From: Mesostigma viride | Taxonomy: Eukaryota > Streptophyta > Mesostigmatophyceae > Mesostigmatales > Mesostigmataceae | Direction: 5' to 3' | Length of the DNA: 64,000 nucleotides | Assembly (NCBI GenBank): GCA_009746045.1 | Contig: RPFO01000229.1 | Location: 1-64,000 of the forward strand | Shown: positions 1 to 8,099 of the stretch, one piece after another | How the letters are laid out: each line of letters starts with the position of its first letter | Position numbering within the stretch: position 1 is the first letter of the stretch | Notes under the pieces: model-generated | The model's input: only the letters and a program-made list of their open reading frames with translations | Databases searched by the model: none | Told to the model about the DNA's origin: nothing | Made by a program: the position numbers and the translations under genes

Positions 1-238
1 GGAATCGGGACAGCCACGACAGACGGACCGCGTCGGCCACCGTCGCCGGAGCGGACGGGATGCCCGTCGCCATGTCGTCGTACTTGCGCTTGGTTTCCTT
101 CGTCCTGGCGACGTGCATCCCGCAACTTCTCGCCACGTGGTGAACACCGCGAGCATGGATCGCGCACGTCTTCCTCCCCGGCCTGGCTTCGTTCTTGCAG
201 CGCCCGCCGTGCGTCACCGTCTTCCTCTTACACTTCAT
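1..238 (-). CDS. Partial Cys/His small zinc-binding-like protein, cut by window edge
   Basis: An open frame starts at an ATG whose first base is 238 and stays open to base 1 (79 codons), so the C-terminus lies outside the window. The N-terminus has Cys3, Cys14, Cys25 and His28 with the local motif GGRCKNEA and TCAIHA. This C-x10-C-x10-C-x2-H spacing resembles short zinc-knuckle modules found in many eukaryotic and large-virus proteins, but I do not assign a family. The start is only 16 nt after the stop of the upstream frame on the same strand, a very compact arrangement. No function is inferred. Confidence 0.5.
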   Translation of the reverse strand, partial: MKCKRKTVTHGGRCKNEARPGRKTCAIHARGVHHVARSCGMHVARTKETKRKYDDMATGIPSAPATVADAVRLSWLSRF

Positions 239-254
239 CGTCCGTACAACGAGT

Positions 255-1448
255 TCAGAAAAAAACGCTGGGAGGGAACAGGGACGTTCGCGGCGAAGGC
301 GGGACGCGCCGGGACGGGCGGCCACGGATACCTGGCGACGGCGCTCTGTGCTGCGGGGAACGCGTGGACGGGCGCGGTCGAGCGGAACGCGGCGGTCGAC
401 GCGAACGCGGGACGGGACGGGATGTAGGCGGGCCCCGGCGCCGGCACGGAGTACCGCGGTATTGCGTTTTGCGCGACGGGGTGGGGAGGGGCCGTCCGCG
501 GTCGTGCGGGGCGCTCAGGGCGTCCGCGAACCGCTGGAGAGCGTACGCTCGCTGGGCCAACACATGGTGCGATTGCGCCGACATGGGCATGGAACGGGAC
601 GCCGCCTGATGGACGGGGTGCCGTTCGGACGGCAACTCAAACGTCGTGAGCAATGCCTCGAAACGGTTCCCGTCGAAATATACGCAATATGGATCGCCCG
701 TCCTTTTCCCCCGGAATGCTCTGTACGTACGCACATCGGCGAATGTTGTTTCAGACGGAGGCAGGCGATGAGATTCCGGTCTCTTACTGACGACAACGAT
801 GTCGTTCTTGAGGTAGCGGGCCGTGATCGCGATCACCTCCGCACTCGCCCCCTTACTCGTCGGGATTGCCAATCTGCTTATAATATCTGTTTTTTTCCCC
901 GGATCGAAACCCAACTCACTCTGCGCGATTTTCAAATACCCACCCAGTTGTTGTCCCAGTTTCCTCTTTAACTCTTCCACTCTGGGCCTCAGACCACTGG
1001 CTTCCATCTGTTGTTTCGCCCGGAACGCCTTGATCACGAATATCGCGTTGTAAAAACTGTCTGCGCCTTCCAAAGCGCTCCGCCTGTACAGAATCCGGTC
1101 GTTTTCGGTATTTGGGATCTTCATCGTGAAAGGTCTGTCGACTCTATCGGAATACTTCGGATTGTAGATCCGCGGCGCATCAAGAGGCAACAACCTTGCC
1201 GGAGGCATCGAAACAACGGCATGGAGATTATCAGAATCCTCGCCCCGACGTTCGGTATCGTCGACGACGGGATTGTCACCGTCCAGCACGTTACTTCCAT
1301 ACTCGTTGACGCCGAGACCGGAAGGACCCCCGCGCGCGTTCCCTGCCATCGCACGCGCAACAGCTGTATTCAGGTCCAGCGACCTGGCGACCTCACCCTC
1401 CTCCCTCTCAGACGAGGGCGTCGTCCTTGTCGCCGGAGACCCTTCCAC
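255..1448 (-). CDS. OTU-like domain protein, probably catalytically degenerate
   Basis: A 397-codon frame. Residues about 120-270 have an OTU cysteine-protease-like order: GADSFYNAIF near 128-137 at the place of the D-G-x-C-x-x-x-A nucleophile loop, a helix-strand segment EVIAITARYLKNDIVVV near 204-220, and YCVYFDGNRFEALL near 254-267 at the place of the catalytic G-x-H-Y strand. If the match is right, the Cys is Ser131 and the His is Arg262, so deubiquitinase activity would be lost. The last ~100 residues are Arg/Pro-rich and look like GC-rich filler. The frame overlaps the 3' end of the upstream 833-codon frame in another phase, so it may be the C-terminal part of one larger gene. OTU call is inference. 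Confidence 0.4.
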   Translation of the reverse strand: MEGSPATRTTPSSEREEGEVARSLDLNTAVARAMAGNARGGPSGLGVNEYGSNVLDGDNPVVDDTERRGEDSDNLHAVVSMPPARLLPLDAPRIYNPKYSDRVDRPFTMKIPNTENDRILYRRSALEGADSFYNAIFVIKAFRAKQQMEASGLRPRVEELKRKLGQQLGGYLKIAQSELGFDPGKKTDIISRLAIPTSKGASAEVIAITARYLKNDIVVVSKRPESHRLPPSETTFADVRTYRAFRGKRTGDPYCVYFDGNRFEALLTTFELPSERHPVHQAASRSMPMSAQSHHVLAQRAYALQRFADALSAPHDRGRPLPTPSRKTQYRGTPCRRRGPPTSRPVPRSRRPPRSARPRPSTRSPQHRAPSPGIRGRPSRRVPPSPRTSLFPPSVFF

Positions 1449-3871
1449 CTGTTCTTTACCCCGCGCGGCGGCCTGACGCGCCGATCGCCGGACCCCAGGG
1501 GATGGTGTATTGCCCCCCCCGTGGGAGGGGTCGGACGAGGGGGGTATTGCCCCCCCCGCGAGTGGGGCGGGCGACGCGGGAGGGCGGGGCGTACTGCCCC
1601 CGCCAGCGGGAGAAGGAGCGGGCGGCGCGCGAGGAGGTGTCTTCCCCCGCCAGCGGGGGAAGGGGGCGCGGGGCTCGCGGCGGCGGTCCGAGAAGAACTT
1701 CTCGTCTGGACACCCTGCGAAACCCCAGGAAGAATACCCGCCCCCTCGTTCACAATACCCACCTCTTTCTCAACCGCTTCTACGGCCTCATTGTACGCGA
1801 CCATCATGGATTCCCTCGCTTCTTCGATCGCATCTCGGTCATCGGGAGTATTATCGACCTTATCCAATACACCGTCACATGCTACTACAAGGTTCTGGGA
1901 CTTGTCGGCGCTATAGCCACCGGGAAGGTTATGTGTGCGCATATACTCCATGTTTTGATACCCTGACGGCACAGCATCCACCTTTTTATCGAGATCCTCC
2001 AGAATATCATGCGCTCGTTCTACGAAATTACGATCTTTTATCGTCTTTTTGGTCGCCTCCACCGCATCTTTTTGCAACTCTCGCAATTCACGGAAATAAG
2101 TCAACCACGTACTCGTGGAAGGAGCAGGCAAGGTATCGGGACGTGGGGGAGTGGGCATCAACGTCACGGGCTCGCTCACGAGCTGCAGCTCCCTCGTCAC
2201 CATTTTATCGGCCTCACGACACAAGATCCTCATCGCTTGACTGGCCTTCGCGATCTCAACCACGTTAAGCAATGCACTGCCCAACAAGTTTAGGACATAG
2301 TCGCAGGCATCCGCGAGAACACTGGACTTCTCGACGCTGTCCGACACAGGTTTGGCACGGAAATTCGGATGTAACGGCGGCGCGGAACTCGCTTTCGTAC
2401 GAAGAGCCTGTACGGCACGTTTTGCCTCCGTCATGTACGTTCGATTTCCCTTCGCCTGTTCCGTCATATCGACCGCTTTGTTCATAGCGCCTCGTAATTC
2501 CGTGAGGTACTCCGTCCACGATTGTTCGGTTCGAGGACCCGACTCGGCCGTGCTATCGCCGGTTCCCTCCTCGTCCCCTCCCTTCGATGGCCGTTTCCCC
2601 GACCCCTCCAAACGCGCGCCCGACCCTCCGGCGTCCGACACGGCATCTGACATCGCCGAACGTCGCGCGGAAGAAGGATCCGCCGCCATGCGCACCAAAG
2701 TGTCCGCCACCTTCATGTCCAAGGGCGACACTCCCGCGCGCGTCCCTCCAGCCTTCGGACCCCCGGCGGACGTAGTTTGACCCGACGACGAAGACTTGTC
2801 CGGCGCGCGCGCCGAGAGGCTCGTCAGGGCCTGTAGAACATCCTCCTCTTCCTCGTCCGGATAGGGATTGAGTCTAGAAGGACCCGGGGGGGCAGAGACT
2901 TTCTCGGGGACAGCAAGTCCCTTGCCCTTGGACCGAGCCCTCGCGGCCTCAAGTTCCTTAATCTTGAGTGCAAGCTCTGCCATTGCGCGATCCCGACCTA
3001 TTTTCCTCTGGTCTAATCTTGGTTGCGCAAGATGCTTATCAAGGGCCTCTTGGATTGATTGATCCCACTCCTCCACGCGCCCCCGCAGTCGTTCAACGTC
3101 TTCTTCCAAATTTGGTATAGACTTGCCACTCGCGGCCTCCCCGCCGCCTCCGTCGTCCCTGTCCAGGCCGCCCGAATAAGCGCCGCCGCCTATGTCCTCA
3201 CTCCTCGCGGCAGCGCTCGCCGATCGCGTCACAGGACCGTCGCCTCGAGGGGGCACTGCAGGACCCTGCGAAGACGTCGGCGATTGGTTGTATCGCTCCC
3301 GAAACGCACTCCTCATCCGCTCGATCTCGCCGCCCAACCTTTCTATGCTCGCGAGCAACCTCCGGGCTTGCAATCCCTCTTCCCGTGCCACGTCCGCCAA
3401 AGCCTGCATACCGTCTAATTTGCTCTCCTTTGCACGAATCGCATCCAGATCCCTCTGTTTATTACTAGAACCGGCAACGGGAGCCTGCGAGGGACCACCG
3501 GCGTTCTCGACGGAAGCAAATCTGCTGGGACGAAAATATTTATCATAATCCTCGAAAAAAAGAGTCCGGTTCTTCGGAATCTCTTTCGCGTCGGCGGGCT
3601 GTAAGTCGTCTGCCAACGGTTTCCTTTCTCTCGGACCGACCCAATACAACCGCCCAGAATATTTTTCCCTCAACAAAACCAGATTTCCGTTCTTGGACCC
3701 GATGGCAGGAGGTCGTTGTCTGTTGGCCGTCGCGACGGTAGTCCTACGCGTGCCTCGACGCGAAGGTGGCGCTGGAGTGCCCGCCGCGACGGCCGGCTGA
3801 TTCGACGGTGGTGCGGCGCGGGCAGAGGTGCCTGGGGCGTTCGTTGGGCGAGAGGGTCCCGCCGCCGCCAC
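1370..3871 (-). CDS. Large charged coiled-coil protein, unrecognised
   Basis: An 833-codon frame starting at 3871. The first ~140 residues are Ala/Pro-rich with a possible small folded segment (LVLLREKYSGRLYWVG near 65-80). Residues ~130-320 and ~440-690 contain heptad-rich, Glu/Arg/Lys-rich helices separated by Ser/Gly linkers, suggesting a structural or scaffold protein. The final ~110 residues after about 725 become Pro/Arg-rich because the frame runs through a GC-rich tandem tract at 1503-1690; this tail is probably an out-of-frame read. The frame is in phase with the 182-codon frame upstream, separated only by one TGA at 3899-3901. No family recognised. Confidence 0.5.
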   Translation of the reverse strand: MAAAGPSRPTNAPGTSARAAPPSNQPAVAAGTPAPPSRRGTRRTTVATANRQRPPAIGSKNGNLVLLREKYSGRLYWVGPRERKPLADDLQPADAKEIPKNRTLFFEDYDKYFRPSRFASVENAGGPSQAPVAGSSNKQRDLDAIRAKESKLDGMQALADVAREEGLQARRLLASIERLGGEIERMRSAFRERYNQSPTSSQGPAVPPRGDGPVTRSASAAARSEDIGGGAYSGGLDRDDGGGGEAASGKSIPNLEEDVERLRGRVEEWDQSIQEALDKHLAQPRLDQRKIGRDRAMAELALKIKELEAARARSKGKGLAVPEKVSAPPGPSRLNPYPDEEEEDVLQALTSLSARAPDKSSSSGQTTSAGGPKAGGTRAGVSPLDMKVADTLVRMAADPSSARRSAMSDAVSDAGGSGARLEGSGKRPSKGGDEEGTGDSTAESGPRTEQSWTEYLTELRGAMNKAVDMTEQAKGNRTYMTEAKRAVQALRTKASSAPPLHPNFRAKPVSDSVEKSSVLADACDYVLNLLGSALLNVVEIAKASQAMRILCREADKMVTRELQLVSEPVTLMPTPPRPDTLPAPSTSTWLTYFRELRELQKDAVEATKKTIKDRNFVERAHDILEDLDKKVDAVPSGYQNMEYMRTHNLPGGYSADKSQNLVVACDGVLDKVDNTPDDRDAIEEARESMMVAYNEAVEAVEKEVGIVNEGAGILPGVSQGVQTRSSSRTAAASPAPPSPAGGGRHLLARRPLLLPLAGAVRPALPRRPPHSRGGQYPPRPTPPTGGAIHHPLGSGDRRVRPPRGVKNRWKGLRRQGRRPRLRGRRVRSPGRWT
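1503..1690. repeat. GC-rich imperfect tandem tract with C8 homopolymers
   Basis: Repeated blocks of the form gtATTGCCCCCCCCG, GTACTGCCCCCGCCAGCGGG and relatives occur within ~190 bp. Two runs of eight C lie at about 1513 and 1549. The tract sits exactly where the long minus-strand coding region changes phase from the 833-codon frame to the 397-codon frame, so slippage or insertion here is the likely cause of the break. Confidence 0.6.
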
Positions 3872-3898
3872 CCCCGCCTCGCTGCCACCTTCTCTGCG

Positions 3899-4447
3899 TC
3901 ACGCGATCCACGGGCAGGCGCCTCCTCTCCAATTCCTTCGATACACAAGCCTAGCCTGTCCGAGCCATTCTTTGACAGCTTTGAGCAATTTTTTTTTGTA
4001 CAACATCGCCTCCCGCGGCAACCCCCTCGCAATCTCTCCTGTCCACCTATCGATATCAACCTCTGCCTTATGAATATTGTTCATCGCCTCGTTCTTATAA
4101 TTCGCCAGTTCCGCCGCCGTCATACCGCTCCCCTTTATCATCTGCTTCCGGCTCCTCTGACCGTCCGCCTCCTCCTCCGCCTCCTCGACCGTGTCCTTCG
4201 TGTAGTACCCCCATCGCCGCAACTGCGACTTGGCCTGGCATTGGGAGTACGTCCCGATATTGCCGCCGTGCCCGCCGCAATACGGTTTCCCTGTCGCGGC
4301 ACCGGACGGTAACGGCGGACGTCGCTCGTTTTCACCAAGTTTGATCTCATGACGGCCATACATTCGAAACTGGCGCCGCCCCTTACAATACCCCTGATCC
4401 GCGCCGGTACGCAAGTCTCGGAATCCGCAATAGGTATTCTCCGTCAT
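3899..4447 (-). CDS. Cys/His-rich N-terminal segment, possibly 5' part of a broken larger gene
   Basis: A 182-codon frame with Cys7, Cys21 and a C-G-G-H motif at Cys57/His60 near the N-terminus, then a Lys/Glu-rich helical region (about residues 100-170). It ends at a TGA (3899-3901); the next in-phase codons read straight into the 833-codon frame, whose first ATG is nine codons later. This suggests an original frame from 4447 to about 1500 interrupted by one stop, or alternatively termination-reinitiation or readthrough. Upstream, 114 bp separates it from the next gene's stop at 4562. No homologue recognised. Confidence 0.45.
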   Translation of the reverse strand: MTENTYCGFRDLRTGADQGYCKGRRQFRMYGRHEIKLGENERRPPLPSGAATGKPYCGGHGGNIGTYSQCQAKSQLRRWGYYTKDTVEEAEEEADGQRSRKQMIKGSGMTAAELANYKNEAMNNIHKAEVDIDRWTGEIARGLPREAMLYKKKLLKAVKEWLGQARLVYRRNWRGGACPWIA

Positions 4448-4561
4448 GATATACTACACCCTACGAAAAAGGTTTTCCAACAATACATTCGCGTGCATGA
4501 GGATGTGAGGAAACTTGATTCATTCCAAATATAGGTTTACATGTACATGATTACAACTCTT

Positions 4562-5358
4562 CTACTGTGAGGAAACGTCCCACTTGTGGGGGCACCGCGG
4601 CGTCACCCCCCGGCTCCCCTTGTGGAAGACCGGGCCTACGTGCTTGATGCACAAGTCCACACCCCCACGCAAGAACGCAAACTTCTGGCACTCGTGCGCC
4701 GTCTCGGAGCATGCCTTGGAACAGAACACGGCGTCCCGGCACTCGCCGCACGCGTGCCACTGCGCGCTACCCTCTCCTACCGTCTTGGCGCACCCCTTTC
4801 CCATGCACTGGAGGGGGAGAGGGAGTCTTCTACGGGCACCCAGGGCCGCAGCGCGGGCGACAGGCGGAACTTCTGTTTCCACTCGCTGGCGAGAGCCTTG
4901 GTGAAAATCCCGCCGTACCATGACTTCTGGCATCCGTCACGGCCGGACATGTCGCTGAAACAGGCGGCGATCATGATTTCGGTGTCCCTGTTGTACTGCA
5001 TCGCCTGCCAGTAGGTGAAGAAGCAGCGGTCCTTCAACTCCTCGGCGGTGACCCAGTCAACCACGACTTGTCGCGACGCCTGCGAGATGTGGCGGACACG
5101 GATCAGGAGCGCGCCGCGGCCATACCGCGCGTCCCACTCCTTGCACTTGTCAAGCAGGACGTCATAATGACCGCACAGGTGCTCGAACACTCTGGACAGG
5201 GCGACTTGCTGCAAGCCGACGGCGGAATCCCTCTTGAGGTCCGCCATCTTCTCCTCTTCAGTGCGCAAGGCGCCCTCCGCGAGCCAGCCGTTGAGTCGCT
5301 TGCGAGCGGCGATCACCTCGTCGGCGGTGGCGGGGACTTCGCCTCGCGAGACCTTCAT
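4562..5358 (-). CDS. MYND zinc-finger protein with unknown N-terminal domain; phase break before the finger
   Basis: The frame beginning at ATG 5358 encodes ~190 residues with an LCGHYDVLL motif, then leaves phase; the MYND finger is read in the next phase (4562-4933): C-x4-C, C-x2-C (CGEC), F-C-x3-C (FCSKAC), then H-E-C. MYND domains bind zinc and mediate protein contacts. The switch lies near 4820-4850, where a T/C-rich stretch ending in CAG directly before the first MYND Cys could be a 26- or 32-nt intron (both restore phase) or a frameshift mutation. The N-terminal region resembles that of the 264-residue MYND protein at 10389-11183, so the two look like paralogues. The final H-x-C spacing departs from the MYND consensus. 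Confidence 0.55.
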
Positions 5359-5579
5359 GTCGTCGCGACGGAGGCTGCCTTGTCGACGACTTGTTGGGAG
5401 CACTGCAGTGTGCGCACCTTTTTGATGGGATATGGCTGCCCAGGCCTTTCCTCCTTGCGCTTGCAGGAAACGATGGGAACTTTGGGCATGCCGTCGGTAT
5501 TCGGCATTCCGGCGAGCGCTTGAATGGGCGACATCGCGACGAAGACGGGGTTCTTGTATTTTCCCATGACGGTGGACAA
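5355..5579 (-). CDS. Small 74-residue protein upstream of the MYND frame, ATGA overlap
   Basis: The first ATG after a TATA-like element (GGGTATAAG on the minus strand near 5648-5656) opens a 74-codon frame. Its TGA overlaps the ATG of the MYND-protein frame in an ATGA, so it may be a separate leader protein with reinitiation, or the 5' exon of one gene whose phase change is unseen here. Basic and Cys-containing, with KRKEER and PIKKVRT; no family recognised. Confidence 0.4.
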   Translation of the reverse strand: MSTVMGKYKNPVFVAMSPIQALAGMPNTDGMPKVPIVSCKRKEERPGQPYPIKKVRTLQCSQQVVDKAASVATT

Positions 5580-6243
5580 CGAGAGCGGTGAGGAGCTAGA
5601 TTGCTAGAGAGGGAGCTGAGACCACGGTCTTGCGGCCGCCTGCGCTCTTCTTATACCCGCCCGGTCCGACATCTCGCGCCGTGATTGGCGGACGACATCT
5701 CGCGTTCTGATTGGCTACCGGCCCGCGCGCCCCGCGCCGCCGCGCGACGTCCCTCGGATCCTTATCCCGACCGTCGGTTACGACCCACGGCCGTCGGATC
5801 GCGCGCGCCGGGCGTCCGTTACCTTCTCTGTACACTCTTCCGGAAGACGGATAACGTTTCGCGCGACCGCCGTCCGATCGCAATCCCGGTCGTCGGTTAC
5901 GACACCGTGACCGCCGGATCGCGTCCCGCCGGGCATCGGTTACCTTATCTATACACCCTTCTGGAAGACGGATAACGTTTCGCGCGCCCGTCGTCCGATC
6001 GCAACCCCTGACCATCGGTTACGCCCGCCACCGTCGGATCCTATTCCGAGGTTCGGTTACGGATAGACTCGCGGTTACATCTGCGCGTGATTGGTGGGTC
6101 GGGGCGGCCCTCCTCCCTCGCACGCGATTGGTCCGTGCGGATGGTCGCGGACTTAAAAGGCGGTGCCCTCTGTCCAAAGGGGTCTTCTCGCCTCAGAACC
6201 ACTCAAGTGAGCGAGACTCTGCCCGCGTCTCTCGTCGCCCGCC
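5580..6243. promoter_or_regulatory. Bidirectional promoter with CCAAT/TATA boxes and repeated CGGTTACG motifs
   Basis: Divergent genes start at 5579 (-) and 6244 (+). Minus-side TATA-like TATAAG lies near 5650, plus-side TTAAAAG near 6152; each is about 70-90 bp from its start codon. CCAAT boxes in ATTGG orientation lie at 5683, 5710, 6090 and 6127, two of them within a direct repeat CGACATCTCGCG...TGATTGGC. CGGTTAC or GGATAACG motifs recur at least eight times between 5770 and 6077. They fit the generic MYB core CNGTTR, but binding is inference. Confidence 0.6.
5750..6030. repeat. Two tandem copies of a 121-bp unit inside the promoter
   Basis: The block GGAAGACGGATAACGTTTCG occurs at 5842 and again at 5963, 121 bp apart, with matching flanks (cggttacct...tacac before, ccgtccgatcgcaa after). 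A partial third copy follows. The duplication multiplies the CGGTTAC motifs. Confidence 0.7.
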
Positions 6244-7140
6244 ATGGACGCCTCCGACAATCCCCCGCAGCTGTGCTGGTGCAACAAGTGCAAGGCGCAC
6301 AAGCCCGTCGCCCTGTTCACCTCCGTGAAAGACGGCAACACGCACACGAAACGGTGCGACCCGTGCCGCGCCCGCGAACGCGTGTGGGCGCAAAAACACC
6401 GCCGCGAACAGGCGGAACGTCTCCGTCAGCTGACGACGTCTTCTCGCGTGGGTGCCAACACATGGCGGCTTCCCAACTCGTGCGTGTCGTGCCCGCCGTT
6501 GCTGGACTCTACGCCGGTTCACGTGTTCCGCCGCGCACCGTGCCACACTCGCGAGGCTGTCGCCGTGGGCCCGTACGACCGCTTGGCCTGCCCGTCTTCC
6601 CCGCCGCCCTCGGTGGACAGCCCGAAATGGGTGTCGTTTTCGTCGTTTGCAAATTCGCCGGGGGGCGCGAGCGAGATCCAGTGCGTTGTGGATCGGCGGT
6701 GCGATCGCGACGACGGTGGTGCTTCGTGCGCCGGTACCGGATACCCCGCCCCCTTGTCGCGTTGCTCGCCGGTGGCGGACGGTTCGTTGTCGTCGTCGCC
6801 CCTGTTCACGTTCGTGGACGAAGACGCGATCGTGGATTTCGACTTTACCGACGAGGAGATCTCGCGTATCATGCGGTCGCCCGACCCCGCCGAGACGCCC
6901 GTCGCGTCGACCACCGGTGCGGTGGATGAGACCCTCTCGTGTTCTATTGACGTGGGCGCGTTTTGGGCCGAGTGTGAGGAGAACTGGGAAAAGTATGGGA
7001 GCTGTTTCGCTCCCGGTGAGTTGGACAGGATTGAGGCGGAGACGCCTGGCCTGATGGCCGAGTTGAACCGCGAGTTGGCGCAGTACTCAGACCCGTTCTT
7101 GACAGGCCCCCCTCCGCCCGCGGGTGGTGCGGTGTGTTGA
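6244..7140 (+). CDS. 298-residue protein with N-terminal Cys4 motif, acidic C-terminus
   Basis: Starts at the first ATG after a TTAAAAG box and ends just before an AATAAA signal. Residues 11-41 carry CWCNKC (Cys13/Cys16) and CDPC (Cys38/Cys41) separated by 21 residues, followed by an Arg/Lys-rich segment, a layout typical of small zinc-ribbon or DNA-binding modules. The remainder is Ser/Pro-rich and acidic with FDFTDEEISRIM near residues 198-209, a possible activation or docking segment. The layout suggests a regulatory protein, but no family is recognised. No intron needed. Confidence 0.55.
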   Translation: MDASDNPPQLCWCNKCKAHKPVALFTSVKDGNTHTKRCDPCRARERVWAQKHRREQAERLRQLTTSSRVGANTWRLPNSCVSCPPLLDSTPVHVFRRAPCHTREAVAVGPYDRLACPSSPPPSVDSPKWVSFSSFANSPGGASEIQCVVDRRCDRDDGGASCAGTGYPAPLSRCSPVADGSLSSSPLFTFVDEDAIVDFDFTDEEISRIMRSPDPAETPVASTTGAVDETLSCSIDVGAFWAECEENWEKYGSCFAPGELDRIEAETPGLMAELNRELAQYSDPFLTGPPPPAGGAVC

Positions 7141-7145
7141 GTCGT

Positions 7146-7173
7146 ATATACGGATCCGTATATTGTTAATAAA
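7146..7173 (+). terminator. 18-bp palindrome and AATAAA poly(A) signal
   Basis: ATATACGGATCCGTATAT (7146-7163) is a perfect palindrome starting 6 bp after the stop codon; AATAAA follows at 7168-7173. The pair is a plausible 3'-end processing signal. AATAAA rather than TGTAA is notable if this is a green alga of the volvocine type. Confidence 0.6.
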
Positions 7174-7274
7174 GTTTTTGGGTTGGTCCGTCTCTGCGTG
7201 CGCGCGTGTGTGTTGGATCGCGGCCCCGCGGCTTGTGTCCCCCTCCCCGTCCCGTCCCCGGCCCCGCGCCGGAG

Positions 7275-8060
7275 CGGTTCGGGCTGTCCCCCACGGCACT
7301 GGCCGTCTCCCACGGCAAACGAAAAGTTTGAAAAGTTCGGGCGAACAGGATAGCCCGAACTTTTCAGGATAGCCCGAACTTTTCAGAGCCTCCCACGCGA
7401 AAACGAAAAGTTTTGAAAAGTTTTGGCTCTGATTCCCACGGCAAATGAAAAGTTTGAAAAGTTCGGGCTATGGTTCGGGCGAACGCAAAATCGCCCGAAC
7501 CGCCAACTTAGTTCCCACTGGCGGGGGTGTGCACGGGTAGGGGTGTGTATATCCTTAGTGTTGGTTTGCTAACACATAAAATATTGGTATGGTTGCTAAC
7601 ACATATTATTATGGGTATGGTTGCTAACACATAAAATATAGGTATGGTTGCTAACACATATTATTATGGGTATGGCTGTATACAGGGTAGTGTGTAGTTG
7701 TAAATAATATGTGTTAGGAAGTGTGTTAGAATAATATGTGTTAGGAAGCATGTGCAATATTTTATGTGTTAGGAAAGGAAGGTAGAGTATATACGAAAGT
7801 GCGGTGCACCCCGTCCGGGGGGACTAAGTTGGCGGTTCGTGCTATTTTTCGTTCGCCCGAACCTTCGCCCGAACTTTTCAAACTTTTCATTTGCCGTGGG
7901 ACTCAGAGCCAAAACTTTTCAAAACTTTTGGTTTTCCCGTGTGAGGTTTTGAAAAGTTCGGGCTATCGCGAAAAGTTCGGGCGAACAGGATAGCCCGAAC
8001 TTTTCAAACTTTTCATTTTCCGTGGGATTCGTCGAGTGTCGTGGGGGATAGCCCGAACCG
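7275..8060. mobile_element. 786-bp foldback element with ~260-bp inverted arms
   Basis: The left arm (about 7275-7545) and the reverse complement of the right arm (about 7797-8060) match over nearly their whole length: CGGTTCGGGCT at the tips, then GAAAAGTTTGAAAAGTTCGG, GTTTTGAAAAGTTTTGGCTC and CCGAACCGCCAACTTAGT in the same order. The AT-rich centre also folds, with GCTAACACATA copies on the left and TATGTGTTAG on the right. No open frame of interest and no clear target duplication. A 13-bp unit CCGAACCGTTCGC is tandemly repeated three times at the right tip (8053-8095). Could be a foldback transposon, MITE or a replication-related structure. Confidence 0.7.
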
Positions 8061-8099
8061 TTCGCCCGAACCGTTCGCCCGAACCGTTCGCCCGCCCCG

